Assembly (NCBI RefSeq): GCF_001507435.1
Contig: NZ_LMWH01000254.1
Coordinates: forward strand, 248,001 to 312,000
Reading direction: 5' to 3'
DNA: 64,000 bases
Source: Streptomyces sp. NRRL F-5122
Lineage (GTDB): Bacteria; Actinomycetota; Actinomycetes; Streptomycetales; Streptomycetaceae
Shown here: positions 52,872 to 61,861 of the stretch, one piece after another
Layout: each line of letters starts with the position of its first letter
How positions within the stretch are numbered: position 1 is the first letter of the stretch
Notes under the pieces: generated by a model
The model's input: only the letters and a program-made list of their open reading frames with translations
Databases searched by the model: none
What the model was told of the DNA's origin: nothing
Translations under genes and position numbers: made by a program

Positions 52872-52902
52872 CGCTCGCGGCGCCCCCAGGACGGGGGCCG
52901 GG

Positions 52903-55900
52903 TCAGTCCTCCGTGGTGGCCGAGACCGCCGGCTGCGCCTGCTGCTCGGCCGCCGCCGCCTTCTTCGCCGCCGCCTTCTTGGCCGTCGTCTTCTTCGCGG
53001 CGGTCTTCTTGGCTGCGGTCTTCTTGGCCGTCGCCTTCTTGGTGGCGGCCTTCTTCGCCGTGGCCTTCTTCGCCGTGGTACGCGCCGCCTTCTTGACCGG
53101 CGCCGACACCTCGGCCTCGGCCGGGGCCTCGGTCTCACCGGCCGCCTCGGCCGCCTGGACGACCACAACGGCCGTCTCCTCGGACGAGGTGGGCGCGGTG
53201 GACTTGCGCACGGCACGGCGGCGCGGGCGGGCCGGAGCGGCGCTCTCGGAGGTCGCCTCGGCCGGCTCCGCCGCCTGCTCAACGGCGGGTTCGGCCGGCG
53301 TCTCGGCCTGCGGCTCGGTCTCGGCGACCGTCACCACGCTCTCCGCGGGCGAACCGGCGGGTGCCGACACCTTGCGGGTCGCACGACGGCGCGCACGGCC
53401 CTTGGGCGCGGCCTCCTCCTCGGCCGGCGCGGAGGGCGCCTCGACGACCGGGTCCTCGACCGCCGCGGGCTCCGCCTCGGCCTCGACCCGTGCCTTCGGC
53501 GCACGCTCGTCCGTACGGGACTTCGGTGCACGCTCCTCGGTGCGGGGGGCACCCGCGGGAGCCGACGCACGACGGGTCGCACGGCGCCGCGTACGACCGC
53601 GGGAGGCGGCCGCCTCGGCCTCGGCGACGCTGCTGTACAGCTCCTCGTCCGGGGCGAACTCGGGCTCGGGCATCGCGACCGGTGCCGCCGCCTCGGCGGC
53701 CACCTCGGCCTCGGTCTCCTCGGCCTCCGCGATCTCCTCGGTCGTGACCGCCGCCTCGTGCGTCTCGGCCTCGGCGCCGCCCCGGCCCCGCTTGCGGCGC
53801 TTGCCGGTGCCGGGCGCGGCGGGCGCGTGGTCCATGTGCACGATCACGCCACGGCCGTTGCAGTGCACGCAGGTCTCGGAGAACGACTCCAGCAGCCCCT
53901 GTCCGACGCGCTTGCGCGTCATCTGGACGAGGCCCAGCGAGGTCACCTCGGCGACCTGGTGCTTGGTGCGGTCCCGGCCCAGGCACTCCAGCAGGCGCCG
54001 CAGCACCAGGTCCCGGTTGGACTCGAGCACCATGTCGATGAAGTCGATGACGATGATGCCGCCGAGGTCGCGCAACCGCAGCTGACGGACGATCTCCTCG
54101 GCCGCCTCCAGGTTGTTCCTGGTGACGGTCTCCTCGAGGTTGCCGCCCTGACCGGTGAACTTCCCGGTGTTGACGTCGATGACGACCATCGCCTCGGTCC
54201 GGTCGATCACCAGCGAACCGCCGCTGGGCAGCCAGACCTTGCGGTCCAGCGCCTTGGCGAGCTGCTCGTCGATCCGGTAGGTGGCGAAGACGTCGACCTC
54301 GGAGGTCCACCTCTGCAGGCGCTCGGCCAGGTCGGGGGCGACGTGCGAGACGTATCCGTGGATGGTCTCCCAGCCCTCGTCACCGCTGACGATGACCTTC
54401 GAGAAGTCCTCGTTGAAGATGTCGCGCACGACGCGGACGGTCATGTCCGGCTCGCCGTACAGCAGCGTCGGGGCGTTGCCGCCGTTCTTCGACTTCTTCT
54501 GGATCTCCTCCCACTGCGCCTGCAGCCGCTCGACGTCCCGGCGCAGCTCCTCCTCGCTCGCGCCCTCGGCGGCGGTGCGCACGATGACGCCCGCGTCCTC
54601 GGGAACGATCTTCTTGAGGATGGTCTTCAGCCGGGCCCGCTCGGTGTCGGGCAGCTTGCGGCTGATACCGGTCATCGAGCCCTCGGGCACGTAGACCAGG
54701 TAACGGCCGGGCAGGGAGACCTGGCTGGTCAGACGGGCGCCCTTGTGGCCGATCGGGTCCTTCGTCACCTGGACGAGGACGGACTGGCCGGACTTCAGGG
54801 CGGACTCGATGCGCCGCGGGCCGTTGGCGAGGCCGAGTGCCTCGAAGTTGACCTCGCCCGCGTACAGGACGGCGTTGCGGCCCTTGCCGATGTCGATGAA
54901 GGCGGCCTCCATCGACGGCAGGACGTTCTGCACCTTGCCGAGGTACACATTGCCGACGTACGAGGTCGACTGCTCCTTGTTGACGTAGTGCTCGACGAGC
55001 ACGCCGTCCTCCAGCACGCCGATCTGCGTGCGCTCGCCGCTCTGACGGACGACCATCACACGCTCGACGGCCTCGCGCCGGGCCAGGAACTCGGCCTCGG
55101 TGATGATCGGGACACGGCGGCGGCCCTGCTCACGTCCCTCGCGGCGGCGCTGCTTCTTGGCCTCGAGGCGGGTCGAGCCCTTGATGGACTGCACCTCGTC
55201 GGTGCCGTCACCGGGTCGCTCGTCCTTCTTGCGGGGCTCGCGGACCTTGACGACCGTGCGCTCCGGGTCGTCGGACGAAGGCTCGGCGTCGACACCGGAG
55301 TCACCGGCCCGCCGACGGCGCCGACGGCGGCGACGGCTGCTGGAGCTGGAGCCGCCCGAGGAATCCTCGAGGTGCTCGTCCTCCTCCGCGTCCTCGGCGT
55401 CCTCCTCGAGCTGCTCGGCGGTGTCCTCCGCGTCCTGCTCCGCCTGCTCGGAGGCGAACTCCTCGGACTCGTCGCCGTGCCCGGACTCGCCCTCGGCCGC
55501 CTCACCACGGCGCCGACGACGGCCACCGCGACGACGGCGACGACGGGAACCGGTCTCCTCGGTCTCCTCGCCCTCGGCGGACTCCTCCGGCTCCTCCTCG
55601 TCCTCCTCCACCTCGTCGGTGGTCTCGGGCGTCGCGGCCACGGGCTCCTCGTCGCCACCCCGGCGGCGACGGCGGCGCGGTGCGACGGCTTCGGTCTCGG
55701 TCTCGGCCTCGTCCTCGCCCTCCTCCAGCCCCGCGGCCTCGGCGGCAGCGGCGGCCGCGGCCCGCTCGGGGGTCTGGAACATCGGCTCGGTGAAGACCGG
55801 CGCCTGGAAGACGGCGACAGTGGGCCGCGCGGGCCGCTTCACGGCCTCCGGCTCCTCGTCGTCGGCGGACTGCGCGGGCTCGGAGAATCCGGTGGCGGCC

Positions 55901-56689
55901 TTGCGGGCCGCACGCCGGCGGCCGCGACGCGGGGCGGCCTCCTGGGCGGACGGTTCCGTCTCCGACGCGGCGGCCGCCTCGGTGACGGCCGGCTCGGCCT
56001 CGGCGGTCATGAGTGTCTCGGCGGCCTCGGGCGCCTCCACCGGCGCCTCGACGGCCTCAGGTGCGCCGACGAGCGCGGACACACGACGTGTGGCCCGGCG
56101 ACGGGCGCGACGCGGGGCCGCCTCCTCGGCCGCGGGGGTCTCCTCTGCCGTCTCGTCGACCAGCGGCTCGGCGGCCGCCACGGACGTCCGGGTCTCGGCG
56201 GCCTCGACGGTCTCGGGCGACCCGGCGGGCGCGGAAGCCCGGCGAGCGGCACGACGACGCGTACGAGCTGGAGCCACCTCGAGCTCAGCCTCAACGGCCT
56301 CGGCAGCCACAGGCGCCTCGACGGCACCCTCGGCACCGGCGGGCACAACCACCTCGACCGCCTCGGCGCCCGGCGGGCGCGGAAGCCCGGCGAGCGGCAC
56401 GACGACGCGTACGAGCCGGAGCAGCCACCTCGGGCTCAGCGACAGCCGGCGCCTCGGCCACCACTTCGGTCTCTTCGACCTCCGGGGCCTCCACGGCCTC
56501 CGCGGTCTCCTCCGCAGGGACGGCCTGCGCCGTCACGGTCACGGTCTCGGTCTCGGCGCTTACTGCGTCGGCCGCGATCACCGGCGGTCCCGCCGGACGC
56601 GACGCGGCACGACGGCGGCGGCGCGGCGGCAGGGTGTCACTGGGCGTGTTGTTCTCGGAACCCTCGGTGGGTTCGATCGGTTCGAGCAT
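52903..56689 (-). CDS. rne: Ribonuclease E/G (RNase ES-type), with an apparent frameshift near the N terminus
   Basis: ATG 56689 (MLEPIEPTEGSENN, GGGAG about 10 bases upstream) opens a frame that is good protein to about 56372. The sense then continues in another frame to the stop at 52903. One extra base in the CCC at 56369-56371 explains it. The full product is about 1,260 residues. The catalytic core in the second half has S1-type RNVLYAGEVNFEALGLANGP, the catalytic MVVIDVNTGKFTG and IIVIDFIDM, and the Zn-link CVHCNG. About six Arg-rich blocks (RTRRRAARRASAPAG and variants) lie on both sides of the core. The C terminus is a Lys/Ala repeat tail. RNase E cleaves mRNA and processes rRNA and tRNA. 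The frameshift may be an assembly error, because loss of this enzyme would be costly. Confidence 0.88.
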
Positions 56690-56952
56690 GCGGGGGTATC
56701 TCCCGTCAGGCTCCCGGGCGCCGCACCTGGCCCGGCATGGATGCCGGTGACGTCCGCGGCTCGCGCGATGCGCGGTGCCGCCGTCCTGGGCGCGGGCGCC
56801 GCACGGGAGCTTTCTGTGTCCTGTCTCACCGGTTCCGTACGCCTTGTCGCGCACGGCCTGGCGAAAGTCTTGTGGTCGGTGCGCTGCCCGACCCAGGTGG
56901 CTCCCGAGTACAAGGGCGGCGCTACGACGTTCGTCCCTCCGCGGAACCTTCC
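56690..56952. other. Leader region upstream of rne
   Basis: 263 bases between the rne ATG and the stop of the next gene. It should hold the rne promoter or a long leader. RNase E mRNAs often carry a long autoregulated leader, but no clear hairpin or promoter box stands out by eye. Confidence 0.35.
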
Positions 56953-57774
56953 CTAGCTCTGCGCCGTCGCGGCGGCAGTCGCGGCGGCCGAGATCGGCTC
57001 GGTCGCTGCTGCCTCGCGGTCGGGCGCGAGCGGGTCGGTCACCGCGCCGGTCTCTTCATCGAACAGCCCCTGCGCCAGCCTGGTCACCGCTGCGGGGACC
57101 GGCGGCGCCAGGTCGGCCACGGCGCGGAGACCGGACAGGACGTCGTCGGGTCGTACGGCAGGCGTCACGTGCCGAACAACCAGCCGCAGTATCGCACAGG
57201 GCCGGCCCGTCGGCCCATCATGGTGCGCTACGGAAGCCGCTCCGTCGGAGCCGAGGCCCGTGGCGGGCTGCGTACGGTGCTTTTCGGTGCTCTGAAGGCT
57301 CGCGACGGCGGGCCGGGCATCGAAGGTCCGGATGCCGTTCTTGGTCATGCGCTGGACCTCGACGGTCTCGGCCGTGTTGAAGGCCTCGACCGCACGCCGG
57401 GCGTCCACCGGGTCCACACCGTCCAGCCGCAACTCCCACACGGAAGCCGTCAGCCGGTCGGCGAGGCCCGAGGTCCGGGCCTCGACCGCGTCGACGACGT
57501 CGAGCCCGGTGGGCAGCGACTGGTCTAGGAGTTCGCGCAGCTTGTCCGGGTCGCGCGCCTCGGTGAGCGCGATTTCCAGATACTCCGCCTCACTGCCCGT
57601 GCCGGTGGGTGCGGCATTGGCGTACGACACCTTCGGATGCGGCGTGAACCCCGCCGAGTACGCCATCGGCACCTCGGCACGGCGCAGCGCACGCTCGAAG
57701 GCGCGCTGGAAGTCACGGTGGCTGGTGAACCGGAGGCGGCCGCGCTTGGTGTAGCGCAGTCGGATGCGCTGCAC
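56953..57774 (-). CDS. TIGR03936-family (DUF2344) radical-SAM-linked protein
   Basis: 273 residues from GTG 57774. The start IRLRYTKRGRLRFTSHRDFQRAFERALRRA and AYSAGFTPHPKVSYANAAPTG are the family signature, and the C-terminal third is Ala/Thr-rich. A CTG at 57816 would add 14 residues (LGKRQPEGPPPAPA), has GAAGGA upstream, and gives a start that fits family length better, so CTG initiation is possible. The family is encoded with, or fused to, a B12-binding radical SAM protein (TIGR03960), and rne is the usual neighbour. Its role is not known to me. The radical SAM partner is not in this window. Confidence 0.88.
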   Translation of the reverse strand: MQRIRLRYTKRGRLRFTSHRDFQRAFERALRRAEVPMAYSAGFTPHPKVSYANAAPTGTGSEAEYLEIALTEARDPDKLRELLDQSLPTGLDVVDAVEARTSGLADRLTASVWELRLDGVDPVDARRAVEAFNTAETVEVQRMTKNGIRTFDARPAVASLQSTEKHRTQPATGLGSDGAASVAHHDGPTGRPCAILRLVVRHVTPAVRPDDVLSGLRAVADLAPPVPAAVTRLAQGLFDEETGAVTDPLAPDREAAATEPISAAATAAATAQS

Positions 57775-57822
57775 CGCGGGTGCGGGCGGCGGGCCTTCGG
57801 GCTGTCGCTTGCCCAGTGTCGT

Positions 57823-58932
57823 TCAGTCCTTCGTGAGAGCGGTCGTACTGCTACCAAGAGTACGTGTCTCACCGGACTTCGGTTCCCGCCGTGAGACGGC
57901 CTGCGGCTGCCCCGGGTCCCCGAAGAGCATGCGCCGGAGGTCGGCGCGGGCCTGCCGTGCGGACTCGTGCGCCGCGGCCAGCGCCTGCCGCGTGGCCCGG
58001 CCCGCGGCGCGGGCCGCCTCGACGGCCGGGCGCAGGACCGTCTCGCGCAGCACGTGCCCGACCGGCGTCAGCACCGTCCGGTACAACCAGCCCACCGGCT
58101 GCACGAAGAACCACCGCAAGAGGGTGCCGAGAAAACGGCCGACGGCGAGCGAGAGATGTCCGGCGACGCGCCAGGCGTGGCCGAACGCGGCGGCGATCTC
58201 CCGCCCCACGACCGCGAGAACGTGACCGACCGGGGTGAGGACCCAGCGCCGGACGGCGAGCGCGGGCAGCACGAGCAGTACGTACAGCACCTGGAACAGG
58301 GCGGCGCCGACGGCGTGGAGGATCACACGGACGAGCCGCGCGGCACCGTCCGCGAGCCGGACGACACCGTGCCCGAAGGGCGTCAGCACATACCGGTGCA
58401 GCCAGCCGGCCGGTACGACGACCACATGACCCACGAACCACGCCACCGCCGCGCGGACACCGGCCCCGACGGCGGTGAGGACGTACCCCACACCCTTGAG
58501 CAGCCGTGCAAGGACATGCCCCACCGGCGTCAGCACACGGCCGTACACCCACACCGCCCCGGCGCCGATCGCGCGCGACACCCGGGCGGCACCGCGACCG
58601 AACGGAGTGAGGACGTAACGGTGGAACCACAGGGCGGGTGCAACGACGAGCACACGGCCCAGCCAGGTGACGCCCCGGCCGAGCGGCACGAGGACGTAAC
58701 GCCACACCGTCACCCAGGGCCACACGAGCACCGCCCATGCCACCCGCACCAGGGCGTGGCCCACCGGCCGCAGCACGGTGCCGCGCACGAACCGCCCGCC
58801 GACGACCAGGGCGTCCCACAGCATGCGCACCGGTACGACCAGGACGAACACGACGATCCGCACGGGCAGACGGATCGCGAGGGTCAGGCAGCCCTCGGCT
58901 GACTGCCGCTGCGGTGGCTTCTCCAGGTCCAT
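57823..58932 (-). CDS. Repeat membrane protein with seven VLTPxGH-type motifs
   Basis: 369 residues from ATG 58932 (MDLEKPPQRQSAEGCL). Longer in-frame starts look non-coding. A motif recurs about every 40 residues: LRPVGHALV, LVPLGRGVTW, LTPFGRGAAR, LTPVGHVLAR, LTPFGHGVVR, LTPVGHVLAV and LTPVGHVLRE. Each is preceded by an aromatic or Arg residue (RYV, RWV, RTV). The stretches between are hydrophobic (VVFVLVVPVRML, VLYVLLVLPAL, VVVAPALWFHRY), so each unit may be one membrane-crossing or re-entrant element. The last 75 residues are soluble, Ala/Arg-rich and helical. I do not recognise the family. It ends about 50 bases before the TIGR03936 gene and is likely co-transcribed with it. Confidence 0.78.
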   Translation of the reverse strand: MDLEKPPQRQSAEGCLTLAIRLPVRIVVFVLVVPVRMLWDALVVGGRFVRGTVLRPVGHALVRVAWAVLVWPWVTVWRYVLVPLGRGVTWLGRVLVVAPALWFHRYVLTPFGRGAARVSRAIGAGAVWVYGRVLTPVGHVLARLLKGVGYVLTAVGAGVRAAVAWFVGHVVVVPAGWLHRYVLTPFGHGVVRLADGAARLVRVILHAVGAALFQVLYVLLVLPALAVRRWVLTPVGHVLAVVGREIAAAFGHAWRVAGHLSLAVGRFLGTLLRWFFVQPVGWLYRTVLTPVGHVLRETVLRPAVEAARAAGRATRQALAAAHESARQARADLRRMLFGDPGQPQAVSRREPKSGETRTLGSSTTALTKD

Positions 58933-59144
58933 ACCGGCGTAGACGCCTCTGCCGCCCGGACGGATGCGCGCGACGGCCCCCGCCCGCCGCGGAGCCGCAG
59001 GCTCCCCTCGGCAACGGCAACTTCCCCGACCGGGAACCGACTTCGGACGCAGGAACGTCAACGGGTCCACCGGCCCTGTGGAATCCACGAGTTCCAGGCA
59101 GACTTTGTCTGTAGCAGCCCCGTCGCAAAGAGGATGATCGACGC

Positions 59145-59729
59145 ATGATTACGCTCACGAAGGAAGACGGCCCCGCTGATCTGAACGGAGTGACCCACCT
59201 GTCCATCGGCGTGTCCTGGGATCCGACCGCCGGTGCCAGCGGCGGTGTGATGGGCGTGCTCCGCCGCAAGGCCGGTACGGACCTCGATCTCATCGCGGTC
59301 GCCATGCAGGGTCAGGACCCGGTGCGTCTGGCGGGGCTCGACTCCCTCGACCCGATGGGCAACGGCTCCTTGGTGCATAGTGGCGACAACCAGACCGGGC
59401 GCGGGGACGGCGACGACGAGACCGTGACGGTCGAGTTCGCCCGTATTCCGTCCCAGATCACGTCGATCGTGTTCGTCGCCGCCGCCTTCAAGAAGGGCAG
59501 TTCCTTCCAGAAGGCGCGCAACATCAGTTTCAAGGTCTACGACGCGACCGGGGGCAGTTCCCAGCAGGTCGCCGACATCTGGCCGAGTCTGCTCACCCAG
59601 GACAACGGCTGCGCCGTGGCCAAGGCCGTGCGTGTCGACGGTAGTTGGAAGCTCGAAGTGATCAATACGACGGGAAAGATCAAGCAGGGCGACGAGCACG
59701 CACTGATGCGCTTCGCCGTCAGCAAGTAG
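59145..59729 (+). CDS. TerD-family calcium-binding protein (tellurium resistance / stress)
   Basis: 194 residues, the normal length. TerD motifs: ITLTKEDGPADLNGVTHLSIGVSWDP at the N terminus (read with breaks), a central VHSGDNQTGRGDGDDE calcium-binding loop near residue 80, IPSQITSIVFVAAAFKKG and the C-terminal EHALMRFAVSK. TerD proteins bind calcium and work with Ter membrane partners in stress tolerance. In Streptomyces several copies affect calcium signalling and development. No other ter genes are near. It is divergent from the repeat membrane protein and ends at a terminator. Confidence 0.93.
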   Translation: MITLTKEDGPADLNGVTHLSIGVSWDPTAGASGGVMGVLRRKAGTDLDLIAVAMQGQDPVRLAGLDSLDPMGNGSLVHSGDNQTGRGDGDDETVTVEFARIPSQITSIVFVAAAFKKGSSFQKARNISFKVYDATGGSSQQVADIWPSLLTQDNGCAVAKAVRVDGSWKLEVINTTGKIKQGDEHALMRFAVSK

Positions 59730-59755
59730 TTCCCGCGGCACATCGGACGACGACC

Positions 59756-59790
59756 CCCGCGGCCCGGCACTTCACGGCCCGGGCCGCGGG
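59756..59790. terminator. Bidirectional terminator between terD-like and GAP-family genes
   Basis: A 12-bp perfect GC stem (59756-59767 with 59779-59790) and 11-base loop in the gap between convergent genes. Confidence 0.8.
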
Positions 59791-59844
59791 CGTGTCCGGC
59801 ACGGGGCGGACGCCGGCCTCCTCCCCTGCCTTCCCGGGCCGCGT

Positions 59845-60522
59845 TCAGGAGGCCAGGATGCCGATGCCGTCACCGAGCAGCTTGAGTCCGAGGACGAAGA
59901 ACAGGGCGGCCATGACGGCCGCGTTGTGCCGCACGGCCCGGTCCCGCCAGGTACCGAGAAGGCCCTGGGCCCGCTCCCCCATGGCGAGGAAGACGGCGGG
60001 CGGCGCGAGGACGCCGAGCGACGCGATGACGACGAAGACGACGAGCGCGCCGATCTGCTGGGACACGGGGATCCCGGCGGAGCTGATCGAGGCTCCCGCC
60101 GCAAGGGTCAAAGGGGCGTTCTTGGCGTTGGCCGCCGACAGCAGCAGCCCAAGACCGAGGGCCTTGAGCGGGGTGAGGCGGTCGAGCGCGGACATCCACT
60201 TCGGCAGCCGGGCCTGCGCCGCGTCGGCCGGCCGGCGGCGCCACTGACGGACGGCGAACAGGGCGAGCAGCGCTCCCAGTACGAGTTTCAGCACGCCCAC
60301 CCAGGCCGCCGGGTGCTTGTTCGCGGACGCGCCGCCCGAGCCGCCCACCGCCAGCATGATCGCGCCGAGCAGCGCGAGGCCCAGCAACCAGCCGCACGCG
60401 AACAGACTGCCGTTGAGGCGCCCTCGTGGGGTGGCCAGCAGCAGGATGATCGCCACGATGGGGAGCGGGCTCACCGCCACACCGGCCGCCAGGCCCAGCA
60501 CGTCGCCCACGGCGTGTCCCAC
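59845..60522 (-). CDS. GAP-family (SfLAP) membrane transporter-like protein
   Basis: 225 residues from GTG 60522, with GGAGG 5 bases upstream. Six helices: VAVSPLPIVAIILLLATP, SLFACGWLLGLALLGAIML, WVGVLKLVLGALLALFAV, LKALGLGLLLSAANAKN, IGALVVFVVIASLGVLAPP and AAVMAALFFVLGLKLLGDGI. The SPLPI and AANAKNAPL segments are typical of the GAP/Sap group, distantly LysE-like. Mycobacterial members help export cell-surface lipids. Here the substrate is unknown. It is the last gene of a minus-strand run after the P450 cluster, with a 49-base gap from the P450. Confidence 0.85.
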   Translation of the reverse strand: MGHAVGDVLGLAAGVAVSPLPIVAIILLLATPRGRLNGSLFACGWLLGLALLGAIMLAVGGSGGASANKHPAAWVGVLKLVLGALLALFAVRQWRRRPADAAQARLPKWMSALDRLTPLKALGLGLLLSAANAKNAPLTLAAGASISSAGIPVSQQIGALVVFVVIASLGVLAPPAVFLAMGERAQGLLGTWRDRAVRHNAAVMAALFFVLGLKLLGDGIGILAS

Positions 60523-60571
60523 GGTCGCCTCCTCACGGCGGGGGAATCGGGTGGTCGGGCTCGGTTCCTCC

Positions 60572-61807
60572 TCAGTCCTTGATCCCGCCGATGGCGATGG
60601 GCAGATGACGGGGACCTCGCAGCACGGCGTTGGGCCGGTAGGGGGGTGGGTCCTCGGCCAGGCGCGGGGCGTCGAGCCGGCGGACCAGTGCGGTCAGGGC
60701 CAGTTGGGCCTCGAGCCGGGCCAGGGGAGCGCCGAAGCAGGCGTGCAATCCGTGCCCGAAGCCCAGGTGCTGGTTGTCCGAGCGGTCGGGGATGAACCGG
60801 TCGGCGTCGGTGAAGCGCTGGGGGTCCCGGCTGCCGGAGGCCAGCATGAGGTAGACCGACGCGCCCTTGGGGATGATGGTTCCGGCGATGTCGATGTCGG
60901 CCAGCGTGGTGCGCTGCGGCAGCATCTGCACGGGGGGCTCGAAGCGCAGGAGCTCCTCCACGAGCGGGACGGCCAGATCGGGCTCCGCCCGCAGCCGCTG
61001 GAGCACGTCCGGGTTGCGCAGCAGGGTGAGCATGCCGTTCGTGATGAGGTTGACCGTGGTCTCATGACCGGCGACCAGCAGCAGTGCGGAGGTGGTGACG
61101 GCCTCCACCGGTGACATCCGCCCGTCCGCTCCGTGGCCTGCGGCCATGGCGGACAGCATGTCGTCGCGGGGGGAGCGGCGGCGCTCTTCGATGAGTCCGG
61201 CGAGATAGCCGGCCAGCTCTCTCCGTGCCCGCCGGACGGATTCCAGCTTGGCCTCGCGCTCCTCGTCGGTGACGACGGGGTCGGGCCCGGCCGCGATCGT
61301 GTCGGCCCACTCGTGGAAAAGCTTCTCGTCCTCGCGCGGGACGCCCAGCAGACGGCAGATCACCGTGACGGGGAACGGATAGGAGATGTCGTCGACGAGA
61401 TCGATCTGCTCCTTGCCCCGGCAGCCGTCGATGAGCTCGGCGACCACATCGGTGAGCTCTCCGTGCATGTCGTACACCCGGCGGGGGGTGTCCGGCGGGC
61501 CGAAGGGGGCCGTGGCGAGCCGGCGCAGCCTGTCGTGCTCGGGAGGATCGAGCCTGAGGAAGTTCGGCGGCAGGTCCGGGTCCTGGTCCTGACCGGTGGC
61601 CTTGGCGGCCTCGGCGGTCAGATTGCGGGCGTCCGAGCTGATGCGCGGGTCGTGCAGCAGACTTCTGATCTCCCAGTAGGTGCTGACCAGGTAGGGACCG
61701 GCCTCGTCGCGGACGACCGGGGTCTTGCGGAGCTCCGCGTAGAGCGGATACGGGTCGGGGCGATTGGCGAAGTCGGTGATCCGGTGCAGGAGCGCGACCG
61801 ACGTCAT
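60572..61807 (-). CDS. Cytochrome P450
   Basis: 411 residues from ATG 61807, with AAGGAA upstream. The I-helix oxygen-activation motif AGHETT is near residue 243, the K-helix EELLRFEPP near residue 285, and the haem-binding FGHGLHACFGAPLAR near residue 350. This is the bacterial soluble class. The N-terminal LLHRITDFANRPDPYPLYAELR is normal for the CYP105/107-like actinobacterial groups, but I cannot name the subfamily. The reductase and ferredoxin genes directly upstream on the same strand should form its electron chain. No biosynthetic cluster is seen around it, so the substrate is open. Confidence 0.95.
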   Translation of the reverse strand: MTSVALLHRITDFANRPDPYPLYAELRKTPVVRDEAGPYLVSTYWEIRSLLHDPRISSDARNLTAEAAKATGQDQDPDLPPNFLRLDPPEHDRLRRLATAPFGPPDTPRRVYDMHGELTDVVAELIDGCRGKEQIDLVDDISYPFPVTVICRLLGVPREDEKLFHEWADTIAAGPDPVVTDEEREAKLESVRRARRELAGYLAGLIEERRRSPRDDMLSAMAAGHGADGRMSPVEAVTTSALLLVAGHETTVNLITNGMLTLLRNPDVLQRLRAEPDLAVPLVEELLRFEPPVQMLPQRTTLADIDIAGTIIPKGASVYLMLASGSRDPQRFTDADRFIPDRSDNQHLGFGHGLHACFGAPLARLEAQLALTALVRRLDAPRLAEDPPPYRPNAVLRGPRHLPIAIGGIKD

Positions 61808-61861
61808 GGCGGGTTCCTTCCGAGTGCTGCGGCCGGGCGGCGTTCTTCTCGGCGCATGCGG

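Noticed and set aside
52798..57528. 1,576-codon plus-strand open frame opposite rne
   Set aside because: It is Leu/Gly/Arg-rich and mirrors the RNase E repeats. All recognisable domains are on the minus strand.
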